Positions 34,627 through 47,800 of a stretch of 64,000 bases of DNA are shown piece by piece. How positions within the stretch are numbered: position 1 is the first letter of the stretch; each line of letters opens with the position of its first letter. The notes under the pieces were generated by a model that saw only the letters and a program-made list of their open reading frames with translations, was not told the DNA's origin and ran no database searches. A program made the translations under genes and the position numbers. Source of the stretch: Cololabis saira (taxonomy: Eukaryota > Chordata > Actinopteri > Beloniformes > Belonidae); contig NC_084599.1 in NCBI RefSeq assembly GCF_033807715.1, positions 29,507,625-29,571,624 of the forward strand, written 5' to 3'.

Positions 34627-37600
34627 GTTTAAAAAAACAATCTATTACATCCTTTAGAAGCTTCATATCAATAGTGTTAGCTGTGAATTTCTTACTGTGA
34701 TGTATTAGAAGTGGTCTCAAAATGTCACTCTCACATACACCATCAAGGAACATTGAATTGGTTCTGTGAAATGCAAAATCATAATCTATCATATAAGTCT
34801 TTCTTTGACAATCTCATAATGGATGTCGTTCTGTTTTTATATGTTTTGTACTTTCCTTTGTCCTGTGTGTGTGATAAATTCCCTATAAAGCGTATTTTTC
34901 TTTTTATAAGCTTTTCCAGACCTTTTTTAAGCCATGATTTTCCCTTTTTATTCTTTCAATGGACTACGGTCCATTTAAAACCATAAGAAGTTGCTAGTTC
35001 TGGTACTTTGCTTGATTAACAATGGCTGGAGTGATATCTGTAATTTGTCTGTGGTACCAGGGGCACTCATTGTGGGCAACCTTGCTAAAAGACGTACAAT
35101 CGTGTTTGATTTGATTTAATGGGATTTAGAATGGAGAATGTTAATATTGTATCAATGACTTTTTAAAACCATAATTGTAAACCTTAGTTATTTTGTTCCT
35201 AATCTAATCTAATAACTAGACTGAAAACATAAAAAAAAAAAATGTCAAAGAAGGAATAAATTACTGGTCCTTCAGGTGGCTTGAGACACAGATTTCTTGC
35301 TCGTTCTGCAAATACACGAGACTGGAGAACTTTTCAAACCTTTTTAAGATCCAAGTCCCAACATCTGTCATGTTTTTTTCTTTGGGTCACCAGCAGCTCT
35401 GTGACACATTTTATGGCAAACACGTCTAACCCTTGGAGCCTTTAAAATATAACAAATTTATAAAAACGTGTTATTGCCTATTCCTCACATTTTTAGTAGT
35501 TTCTAATAGCTTCTGTTGCTAGGTGCAGAGGCCTCTGGGAGATGGACACAGGTGTTGTGTGAAAAAAGTAGAGTGATAATGGTTAACACACTTTCTCGGC
35601 CCCTTTAATTGCTCAACCATAATCTGATCACAGCTCACACGTGCATGGATGATGGAGGGGGCGGAAGCAGCTGCACATGTATGACCTGGAACAGAGTAAC
35701 AATATTTGATCCTTATTAATCGTTTCTGTGTTGAAGCCTGTGTTGGCTTGCAGGATCAGCCGTCTCATCAGCCCACTGCTGTGCAACCACAAACTGTAAT
35801 TCAATCAATTGCATTGTAGTTCACTGAAACTGAGAAATTGTGTGCTTGTAGTCGCTCTTCCATATATATGTATTTATGGGTGCAATCCAGACGGTGGCTT
35901 TTTTTTTGTGTGTGTGGAATTTGCTTGTTCTCACACACCTGTGTGCTTTGTTGCTGGGTACTCCAGCGTGTTCCCACGGTCTTAAAACAGGAATGTTAAG
36001 TTTTAGTGATTTAAAAAGAAAAATGGTCTTGAGGAGTTAGTTAGGAGGACTGGTGCAAGCTTTGATGGCTGGTTGTTTCTGTAACACCTGGCGATGGACA
36101 ATCCAAGCTGCATCCTGCCTCTGAAGATGAATGTATCGTTTATATAATTTAGGGTTTAACGTACATAAAACATAATTTAGGTTTTAATGTACATAAAACA
36201 TAATGTACTGTAGATCCATTTCTAAACTAGTTGGTGCAGTTTAGATATGAACTACCGTATTTTCTGGACTATAAGCCGCTACTTTTTTCATAGGTTTTCA
36301 ACCGTGCAGCTTATACAAAGGTTCTATTCTGTGGATTTTTCTTCCACCGCTCGGGGCGCTCTAACCGGAATTAGAATCAAAACTAAGACAAAATAAATGC
36401 AAAGAAGAATACGCTACTTCTTCTTTAGCAGATAGAAGTAGAAGCAGATTTCAAACAGATAAATAGATAAATAAATACCAGTTATTTTCTCTTGGTTCTG
36501 TCCCATTTTAATCAGCAAAGTTGCTGCCGTGTTAAAAGACACTGTTAGGAAAGGATCTATTTAGGTACAAACATGTACATCATTTACAGTTCAGAATCCT
36601 TCTGTACATGTAGTAAATATCTAATCTAACATAAATATCTGCGGCTTGCATATCTTTTTTTTTAAATAGAGCGGATGCGGCTTGTATATCTTTTTGTATT
36701 ATTTTTTTAAAAATAGAGTGGATGCGACTTGCATCTTTTTTTTATTATTTTTTTAAAAAGAGCAGATGCGGCTTGTATATCTTTTTTTTATTATTTTTTT
36801 TAAAAATATATGCGGCTTATATGCAGGTGTGGCTTATAGTCCAGAAAATACGGTATTTAACTTGCACTGTAAGAATAACAAGACCTCAGCTATACAGCTT
36901 TATTTTGATTTATGAACTTTGTGACATTTTTGCTTGTTATTTGACATCAGGAGTGGGAATAAACACAGGAAACGAGTACAAGACAGCTCAGCTGTGGATA
37001 TTTAAGGCATATATGCTCAAACCGCCAGACCTCTGAGCATCCTGACCTTTGTATTAATTATTTATTTTACATTTTACATCCATCCATTCATACATTATCT
37101 ATAACCACTTCATCCTGTTCAGGGTCACAGAGCATGTCCCACATCTCTTTGAGCAAAATACCAGGGAGAGACATCCTGGACAGATGGCCAATCCAGCGCA
37201 GGCCTCACATAAACAAACACCTACACACGCTCTCTCCTACGGGCAATTTAGAATCACCAGTTGGTCTAACATGCTTGTTTTTGGACTGTGGGAGGAAACC
37301 AGAGTAGGAAGAGAAAACCCACGCAGTTGCTGAGGCTAAACAAGCGAAGATCACGTAGAAAGACTTCTGATATCTTCATGAGTACACATTATGGGATGGC
37401 TAGTAACTCCAGTACTTTGCTTTAATGAGAGGACAATAAATAAAGACGGAAACTATGCTTTTGTTGTGAGCTTGTAAAGTAATCTTAAAATTATGTTCAA
37501 AACTCGATGTCAGTTATGCCTTAAGATTAAAAGTCGAAGGCTTAACATATTGTGGCTTACAAAAAATATCTTAATTGGATGAAATAATGAGGTTTTATAT

Positions 37601-40600
37601 CAAAAAGGTCGGTTTGACGGTGGCATCATGAAGTTCTTGAAAACCCCTTAAATGGGAACATAAGTCGGGAACATAAATCATCCTTGTTTTTGGTTCTGAT
37701 TGAGGAATCTTTGTCCAGCTGTTAAGTTATTTTCAGATGTTTCAATAATGTGCCCTGAATCTGGACAGACCTGTTGTATGAACCTGAAACTTCCTTTTTA
37801 TAAGCCACATTTTTATTGTCAATCAACACTAGCTTGAGTTATACCTTCTTCATTGGAGTCTTCAGTGGTTTAAATCAAGGCTGGCTTTACTGAAGCACAT
37901 TTACCGGTAGTTATTTTTTTATATTTATATGGTGGGTTAGTGCTGAGGTTGTAAGAGGAAACTTTTTTTTATGTGTAATTTGATCTTGCAGCAGATGTAA
38001 GTGTCCTTCACCAGCCCTGCTGACAGTCTAATCTAACAAACTTCATTAAGACCTGAGACAGATTCTGTCAAGGATGACTAAAATTGCAGCAGGTGAAGTA
38101 CAGGAGGACAAATGGAGACAGAAGACGGTGATGGATGGACATGTGGGGACCGCCCCGGATGGTCCTTGGCTGTTTCCTACCTCCCTGCTCTCCCCACCGC
38201 CCCCTCTCTCCCTGCTAGGGGGGGGGGGGTCGGCTCCCGGTGGCCAGTGGCGGGATGGGTCGCCCCTGGGACCGGGTGGTGTGCTTGATTGGGTGGCTCT
38301 TGCTGACCTAAAACCTTCTTTACATCCAACATAACCACAAATCAGTTTTCAGGTCAGACCTCAATTTTAATTTGATCTTTTCTCACTCTCTTCAAATATC
38401 TTGACGAGAGGAGTCAAACCGGTATCCGATGAAGATCCACATAAGATCTTGTTTTGAAAGAGTTTGTGCTGCTTCTCCCAGCTCTAAATAAGAAGAGGGA
38501 GAGATCAAGGTATTCAAAATGAGTTTTGAGACACTCTTTCTTGTCGCCTTGACTCAAAATTCCACTTGTTTTTAGTGCTCATTGTAATCTTTCATGTTGA
38601 CAGATCTTCAGTCTGCCACATGCCAACAGCTGTCTCCTTCTACAGTCATGCAAGCTTTTCCTTTCAGTTAAAAGTTACGCTCATTCATGTTAATTGGACG
38701 AGTTGTGTGTGTAGTTTATGGCTTTGCATCACATGCAGACTCTGCTCTTCTTTCCTGAGGTGCATGCCTTCAGACAGGGCCTCTGACGAGCTGATGTGCA
38801 GCATTTAAACTCACCTCAAGAGAACTTTAATCCTGTTTTTAATCTGCTCATATCACCAAACGTCGATGTGATGCCACCTGTCTGAGCTGATTAGTGTGCT
38901 GGGCTTTTCACAGCGATGTTAAGACGAGCCAAATGTGCCAAATGAATGACGGGACTTTAATATCTGTGGGATCCGCTGCGACTGCTGCGAGCCAGAAAGA
39001 AGTCACTCATCATTTCTCATTAAGATAAAAATATGGCTGGAAATCCTGACAGAAGCTACTTGCTTTGATGTTAATTATAATTTCTTTATTTATTTTGACT
39101 CATTGCCTGTTAATATCCTGGTTATTTGTTTTGCACACAGATAATTAGTTTTGTTGAATCTAATTAAGTATTTTTATGGCACTGTTCATGTGCCTCATGT
39201 TGGAGCAGCAAATTCCTTCTAACATTGATGTAAAAAGTCTTCTACAGATTAGGGTTGTGTATCTCTATCTGTCCTACATACCATTCTAAACATTTATTCA
39301 TAGTTTATTTATGTGAAAATGTTTTTCTATGTTAACGACATGAATGTTGCATCTAAGCCAACATTTGTGATGACTTACTTGTTTTCATACAAATGCCCTC
39401 TTTGTGTGTGTGTATTTTTTTTTTTTTTTACATTTTTTTTGAAGGAACGAAGCCATTTTAACTTTTAGCTGATTTAGACTTCTTCATTAGTTATAATTTG
39501 GGTGCTATTTCATGTTGAAATAATCTCAAAGACTGAGTTTAAAAGACTTTTAAAAAAAGTATTTTCTTTCAACCTGACCAACTTGACAGATGGGATGTTG
39601 TCCCAAACAAGTGAAGTAACAGTCGGGCTGCACCGTTTATTGAAAATGTATTATCACAATATAAACACGTGCAATGTGTATATATTGCAAAACCAAAAAA
39701 ATATCATGATGATTGTGTATCGTTCTTCAAGTCCCATTTATTGACACTCTAAATGTCAGTGTATATTTGACCAATCAGATGGAACCTCACTGTCCAAGTG
39801 TTTAAGTGTTTAATTTATTTATTATTTAAGTTTCTGCAATAGAAATAACTTATTGTTCAGCGCCTGCTGGGGTTTATTTGTGTTGCAAAGCAGAAAGACA
39901 TTTGCACCACACTTTTGAGTATTGATTTATCATGTCATTATCGCAATTTTCAATTTTGATATCATATAATGACATGAATATTGCATGTTGTCCTAATGAT
40001 GTGCAGCCCTGAATTAAAATTTTGTTGCATCTGTTTTTATTTGCATGTAAATGTAATTTACAGAGTGATGTTTCTAAAGTTTGAAGTATGATAATGGTTT
40101 AAGGCTCTTGAGTTGTTGTTTTTTATTTATTTAGTTATGGTGGGTCATTAGGGCCACAAGAGGAAGAAGTAGTGTTTTACTGTTAGTGGCCGGGTTTCCC
40201 AGATCCAACCTCTCTTAAGGATTTAAGAGAGGTTCAAAGAAGGTTTGAACTAAGAGAGAACCGTAAGATACGGGTGTTTCCCAGATGACTTCTTAACACC
40301 GTCCTTTAGTTCCCTCTTTCAGAAGCTCTTTGGAGCAGCTGTCCAGTTCTGAAACCAAATGAATCGATGCCAGGCAAATCGATCACCGATCACTATCAGC
40401 GCATTTTTACACGCAGCACTGCCACCTAACGCACTAATTCCCTGCTGCCTGTGCGTTATAATGAAAAATTAAGATGATAAATATAATTCAATGACCCTTT
40501 TTCATCCAAACGGTGCGTTACTCCGTTATTTCTGGCTACAGTGAGGCTTTTTTTCCCCACACGCAGAGACCGGGAGAAAACGTGGTGGGCGTGTGTGTGC

Positions 40601-43600
40601 GTTCAAAAACATGAGCAAAGAGAAGGCGAGTTTCGCAAATCGCAACGTGGAATTACAGCAATCCCTGGTTTTTCGCAGGGGTTATGTTCCAAAAAGAACC
40701 CGTGATAAGTGAAATTCTTTTTACAGTTATAGAGGGCTTCTAATTGCGGAGATCAGAACCGCCTCGCACGCATTCCACTGCTCTTCTGCTGTTGCATCCC
40801 GACTCGCGCTGCAGCGTCTTTTTATCCTAAACCCCGCGGTGCATGTGTTTTTTCAAGAGAAGAAAATAGTTATGGGTCGTTGTCTTCGCTCTTTTTTCTT
40901 CTGGGCAAAAAGATTCTTTAATATAAACCGACACCATTGATTATATTTGAGACTGTAATGAACGATTCATCAAAGGATCTCGTTCTTCAGCTGCTGCTTC
41001 CCTGTCATATCACATGTAGGTGCTCGGGTACGGCGCAGGTGTCCCGGCTGCCTGGACAGCCCGGTCCGACATGTATAGCAGCCAAATTATCAAATAAATG
41101 ATATTCATGATGATCGTTTTATTTGTGCGCATAAAGCATATACAGGAACACACTTGTTATTCCTTATTTTTCTTTTTTTCCCCCTTTGCTGTCACCAATA
41201 AATGCTAAACAATATAAATCTAAAGTATAAAATAAATCAAAATTTGTGCGGGGTGCATTGTTTTAATATCTCATTGCTTGCTGTGATATTGATTTGCCTG
41301 ACGCGGCTGGATCTGTGAGTCTTTGTTCACTAAGATGGTTGGAAAGACTGGGTCAGCAGCATCTTTCATTTCCTTCTTAATGAAAGAGATACTTAAGCTA
41401 AGAGCGACTCTGGGAAACGCGATTTTCTTTCACAGGCTCCTTAAGAAGGTTTGAAAGAAGTCTTTCGCTGTTAAGAACTACTTAACTGATCTGGGAAACC
41501 CGGCCAGTATTGTTTTCTTTTCACTATCTTTAAAATGATGAACAAAGTTGACATTTTGCGATTTAATTGTAAATGCACCTTTCAAACGATGCTTTAATTT
41601 TCAACAAGTTTTTCTTTTTCTTTTTAGCACATAAAACTGTCTGGTTTGTTTTTACAGAGAAGGCGACATCTTTTGTCTCTTCTTCTTCAGGTTTACTGTT
41701 TGGCCAAAAAAGTCAAATCCATATATTTTGTTGGGTTACCATTAGCTTTGATTGATGCTTTAACTCTGACGTAATTTCAGTAAACAAATCTTGTAATGAT
41801 GATGGAATACTTGCATCAGAAGTTACTGATCTTTAGCTTCAGCTGAGAGAGACTTGAATGAAAAAGCCTAAATCTCCATCCTTGGCTGTGACACCATTGT
41901 CTATTGTCTATTTCACCTTCAGCAATCTGTGCCAAAATAATACAGTAACAACTATTGTTTGTATGCAAATGTTCAGTAAATCCAACTAAATCCAGCTGGA
42001 ACAAGCCTTCCTATAGCCAGTGCTGACCTATATAAATGATTGTTTTTCTTGTGTAGACAAAGAACCGAGCTTCCTCCCAGCCTGCATTATCCTCATTAAT
42101 GTTTGTGTATAATTGACTTGAGAAGAAATGTCTCATTGCCTACATTAACACCGTGCAAACTCTATTAGTTGTGTAATGCTGCATGAATTCACCGAAGGGC
42201 CTCTTTAGTCCCTCATTGTCCTGTGAGCTGCTCCCCACCGCTCCTTCACGCAGCAAGTCTGATGTTTGTCTTCAAAGAGAGTTGAACTGCTAATTGGACT
42301 GCTAGCCGTTAGCAAATGTTCAGCTTTTTTTGCACAAAAAACATCTTTTTAAATCAGGGGAGCTTCAGTGGCCTTAGGGCTTATGGAAAACAGTAATGAT
42401 ATTCTGTTATCGTTAATGATGACCTCTGATGTGTTTCCCTCTAGCCTTTCATCTGTGTATGAAAGAGCATTTCCTTAATGTTATATTCCCAATTATTGTC
42501 TATAAAGTATTGCACAGTTCAGACAGTTTGCTGGGAATGCATTTGCATTTTTGTTATGATGAGAGGCCTGCTTTCTCTGAAATTTAATTCACATCTATAT
42601 GAAGAATATTAGGTTGTACATAAAAAGAGAGGGATGTTTGTTTGAATGTAAAAAGAGCTATGAAAGTTCACCACAAGGTGATACGAGCAAAATAATCAGT
42701 TTCAAGACAAGTGGCTTTCAACATAAAATGACAAATAATTGGGATCTTTTATTATTTATTCAGTATAAAAACAGATGACAGGTTGAGAGAATCTGGGAAA
42801 CTCTTCACAAATGGCAGATTTGACTTTTTGGCTGTGCACTGCAGCGCATAAAGATCAGTTCTGTAGTGGAAATCATTGCATGTGCTCAAGAACGCTGCTT
42901 TAAATCATTATCAGTTTTTATTGAACCCACAAATGAAAGTTAAAAGTCCACCATCAAAAGAAAAATGCAAATATCATCCAGAAACCAGCCGTCATCTCTG
43001 AGCTCGTTTAGAATCGACAGAGGCCAAATCAAACAAGACCCAAGTTTTTCATGTTTTGATGGAGCAGAACTTGAATGCTGTATCTATTGGACTTGAGATG
43101 AAAGGAGGCATCTTTTTATGAGCACAAAGTTCAAAAGATGACATCTGTGGTTGTGTGCGGCTGTGCATCAGTTGCCTCTTACACAGCACTCTCAAGGTCA
43201 GATCTTTTTTTGTATGTGAACGAGCCTTTTTGTTGCTCCTCTGTTCTGCCTTGAAAGGCCGTAATGGAGACGAAACAAAGGCAAGGTGTGCTGTTTGTGC
43301 AGAGGTGAGCTGGCATGGAGGAACATACTGCCCTTAGCAACAACGCTCCTGACACCCGGATGATTCAGCAGAGCCTGTATGGTGTGATGACACATTCAAA
43401 AGGGCGTTGAGCCACCTCTGTTCAGACTGTGAATCTTTTAAAGGAGACCCTCGGAGGCTTAACAAGGACGGCTTTTTTTGCACGAATATCACACTTTTTT
43501 TTAAATTTTATTTAACAGAGCACTAATGAGATGGACAGCTAGCAGATGTAGAATAGAGATTAATTGAATGTGACAAAAAAAGTGTTCCAAGATAGAAATT

Positions 43601-44826
43601 GCTTACCTTACTTTTTAAGCCATAAGTGTTGCTAGGTAACCCAAAAAAAAAGGATTCTACGATTGTTCAGAGAACTATTACCTCCAAACCAGACTGCTCG
43701 AATAAAGACATTGCATAATACTTACAGTAAAAGCAAAACACTTTCAACTGACATGCCAAAGCTTGGCCGTCTTTAAAGTGTAAGCCTGGTCCTGTGATGA
43801 ACCTCATGCAGGCAGAATTCCCACATGGAAAAGAAAAAAAAGTCTCTAAGTTCTAAGGATTTACACATTCTAATGAAGGAAATATATTCTGGACCCCACC
43901 TTAGGTCGTATAATTACTTATTTAAGTTATTCCTGTTTAAAGGTGGTTCTTCAAGCTGCTGTTTAATAAGCTGTGCCTAGTTTATCCTATCGGGGGCAAT
44001 CCCTCTGGGCTGACAAACTGAGATGGTGGTTCCCCTTTTTAAGAAGGGGACTGGAGGGTTTGTTCCAACGACAGGGAATCGCACTCTTCAGCCTCCCTGA
44101 TAAAGTCTATTGAAGAGGAAAGACTGATAGATCTTTGAACCTTGGCTTCAGGAGGATAAATGTGGGTTCCTTCCACGTTGTAGAACACCGGGCCAGCTCT
44201 ACACACTTATGGCGCTTTTACACTAGTACCTACTCAGCGCGACTCGACTCGCCCCCGTTTTGCGCTTTTACACTACGGGTGGAGGCGTGCTGAGTAGATA
44301 CTTTTTCTGTACCTATTCTGCTGAGGTTCTAAGCGTGCTCTAAGCGGCCCTGGATCTGACGTCATCACACTACACGCCACCGATTGGTCGGGGGGCGGTG
44401 CCCTCAGACGTTTGAATCAGGAAGCGGGAATCAGCGCGAGACCGACTCGCGGCTTCATTTTATTCAACAGGCAATGGCAGCGCAAACGTCTGTTTGGTGA
44501 TCCAACTCTGAGGTGCAGATGTTCATAAACCTGGTGGCTGAGGAGAGAATTAAAAAGGGATCTAGACGGGCGATAAGGAACGACCAGATCTACCAGGAGC
44601 TGTGTCACTTCTCCGCCACTCGTGGCTCTCAGCTGACACTTCATCAGAACCGACACAAACAAACAAAATAAAAAGCGTTGCCGCTTAAAGCTTCTTTCTT
44701 TTTTTTTTACTTTATTTTTCTATGTGCCACACCATAGTGACGTTCAGTATAACAACAAAAAAAAAACAACAACTAATATACATATATAGACATAAGACAG
44801 ACACCAACCTCAACATATACATGAAG

Positions 44827-44886
<60 letters not shown>

Positions 44887-47800
44887 GGACATATCTGAAC
44901 AACAAACACAAACAAAGCAAAGAGAGGCCTAACATGCCTTTAAAATACCTTTTAACCCCCCTGTTACCTCCCTCCCCTATACATCCCTTACACTTCACTA
45001 TCTTTTATGTATTAGCCAAAATTCCTATTTTCTCAAATCCTTATTTCCATTCTTATTTCATAAACACAATACAACTAGAGGGAGAGAGACGCACCATGAG
45101 AGCAAGTAAACAAACAAGTACATGACAATACCTCCAAAGATAAAAAGATAATAATAATAAAAAAGTAAAAAATAAAAAAATAAAAATAAATAAATAAATA
45201 AAAAAATAATAAAAAAAAAACATTAAGTGCTCCCCGTTCAATTGTTGACTCCTCCATATTATTATTATTATTATTATTATTATACTCCTCCATATCGTCA
45301 AATAATCCATATTAAAGCTTCTTTCACTCATTTTTTAACTTGATATCGAACACAAGTCACAGACCCAGCCGCACATTTATCATCTCCTGCATGTTCTACA
45401 TCTTTAGTGTCTTCGTTTAGATCACACAATCAAATACGTCACAGCAGCTTCGCTCCAACCCGCCCACTTCTCATCTGGGTGTCTAGAAACAAACGAGGAC
45501 AAGGCGAGTGGAGGGGAGGCGTGACGAGGTGTGGTAGGTACTAGTATAAAAGCGCCATTACTGGATTCCTTGTGGGAGCATGGGATTTTTCTCAACCAAA
45601 TCCATATGTGCATATGTGACTTGGAGATGGAATTTGCCCGTGTTCATTTTGTCATCTTTTTGGGGGGTTCTCCAGGAGTAGGGGATACTGGGTCCTTTGT
45701 AACCAGCTTTTCAGAGCCTGCACAGACCGAACGAGAGTTTGGTTCATACAGCCTGTTGGATTAATTTTCAGTTAGAGTTGAGGTCCAACAGGGCTGCCCT
45801 TTTGTCACTTGATTCAGTTTATAACCTTTATGGACAGAATGTTTAGGCACAGCCAGAGTGGAGCGGTTTGGTTTGGTCACATCTGCTTTTTTGCAGATGA
45901 TGTGGTCCTGTTGTGATCTTCAGCTCTCGCAGGGGAATGTGAAGCAGCAGGAAGGAGAATCCGCACCTTTTAAATCCAAGACCACGGTTCTCAGTTGAAA
46001 AAGGGTGCATTTGCCTCTTCCGATCTGGGCTGAGGTGCCGCCTCAAGTGAAGGAGTTTATGTATTTCAGGGTCTTATTTACAAGTGAGGGAAGGATGGAG
46101 CGGGAGATTGACAGCCGGATTGGTTCACTGGTCTGTTGTGGTGAAGAGAGAGCTGAGCCAATAGGCAAGACCTTCGGTTTACCAGTCCATCTATGGCCAT
46201 GAATTGTGGGTAGTGACTGAAAGAATAAGATCACAGATACAGGTGGCTAAAATTAGCTTCCTCTGCAGGGCGGCTGGGGTCTCCCTTAGAGAGGGTGTGA
46301 GAAGTTCTGTCACTCGGTGTAGAATTGCTGCCGTTCCACATCGAGAGGTTTGGGCATCTGGTGAGGCTTCCCTCGGGAGGGGTTCTGGCCATGTCCAATT
46401 AGGAGGATCCGGGGGAGACCCGGGACATACTGGAGAGATTAAATCTCTCGGGCAACCTGGGAACGTCTTGTTAACCCCCCGAGTAGTTAGGCTGCGTCCC
46501 AATACTCCCCCTCGCCCTCGTTTTCTTCACTAACCCTAACTTTTGCGCGTTCCCGTGAAGGTAGTGGTGTCCCAATTCCTCTTTTCACCTAGGGGGAGGG
46601 GGCATAACGAGGGCTAGGGGCTGAGAATAGTCCCTACGGATCGAGGGTTTGCAGATGCTGACTTGGCGAGCAAGGGGGTATGAAGATTTCCCAGAATGCT
46701 TTTCGTCGTCATTTGCGGACTGAATAAAAAAAAAACATGGCGGACATTTCTTATTTTTTGGGAATAAAATCAATATTTTGAGTTAGTTTCTGCATAAAAA
46801 TGCATTTTGATTACATTTCTCGGCGCAAACCAATATTTTACTTTCATAATATTCACTCAGTGAATGTACATAATCCCTTTTTTGTCCGTTGTTCGCTAAG
46901 ATCGCGCCGGAATATGGTTACGTAACCTACGTAAGCGACGCCGTAGGTTACGTAAGCGATGCCATAGGCTGCGTCTATTTAACGCGGACCTAAACTCCGG
47001 AGCCGGCAGACAGAAATCTCTAAATTTCGGAGCAAATTTCTTAACAGGCGTAGCTACAACTGTTAGATTTCATCTATTAAACCAACATCTTCCTAAATGA
47101 TTTATTTCAGCCAGCGTAATTCTCAACAGAGCTGCGTCCCAGGAGAGAGTTTCTCTCCCGGGACGACGCAGCAGCTTGACCCGGCGGACACGTCTCTTCT
47201 CGGGCTGTGAGCTGAGGTTGCTCCCCGGGGGCGGCGGCTCTTCTCATCTCCGAAAACATCGGGTCAAATTTCTTAACAGGCGTTATTTGGATAAACTGAG
47301 CCCCGGTTGCGGATCTTAAGGTTACCTTTATGCCTGAAAAAATATTAAAACTTAATAAAGTGCCATATTAACAGCGCTACAGCTGAAGTTAAAACAGCTT
47401 TTGGTTCTCAGCTTCCTGTTCAGGTTAGGGATGAAAACGAGGGGGAGTAGGAGAAATGGGACAGGCACCTGGGCCAAGTGCCCTAGATCTCAAGTGCCCT
47501 AAAATCTCCCCCTTCTTTTTTAGGGGTTAGGGAAGAAAAGAAGGGCGAGTGGAGAAAAGAAGGGGGAGTATTGAGATTGGGCCTTAATGGTGGTGGCTGG
47601 GAAGAGAGAGGTCTGGACCTTATTACTCAGACTGCTGCCCCACAACCTGGTCTTTGATAAGATTAAGTTCATGAATGGAGCTTTGGTATAGGTTTTGTAA
47701 ATTAAGTTAAGGTAGTGTTTAATGTGGTGTGAAGTTGTATGTGATTTCACCTTTTATTGATCGTGACTGATCAAAAGGGGGAAGGTGTGATAGATATTTT

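Larger units (their letters stand above)
44210..45557. mobile_element. PIF/Harbinger-like element inserted in the LINE
   Basis: The ends are TGGCGCTTTTACACTAGTAC and GTACTAGTATAAAAGCGCCA, with the 3-bp duplication TTA at 44207-44209 and 45558-45560. It carries a remnant frame at 44472-44669 and a nested retroposon at 44699-45311. Harbinger elements are known for TTA/TAA duplications and a Myb-like second protein. Confidence 0.8.
43985..47672 (+). mobile_element. Decayed RTE/Rex-like LINE split into three pieces
   Basis: The pieces are about 43985-44209, 45558-46489 and 47584-47672. Read in order they follow a fish LINE reverse transcriptase: [11 protein letters not shown] and [11 protein letters not shown], then [21 protein letters not shown], and [10 protein letters not shown] and [13 protein letters not shown], ending in CTGCTGCCCCACAACCTGG and GATAAG. 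Many frame breaks and stops show it is old. It is the same general family as 3188-4139 but much more diverged. Confidence 0.75.
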
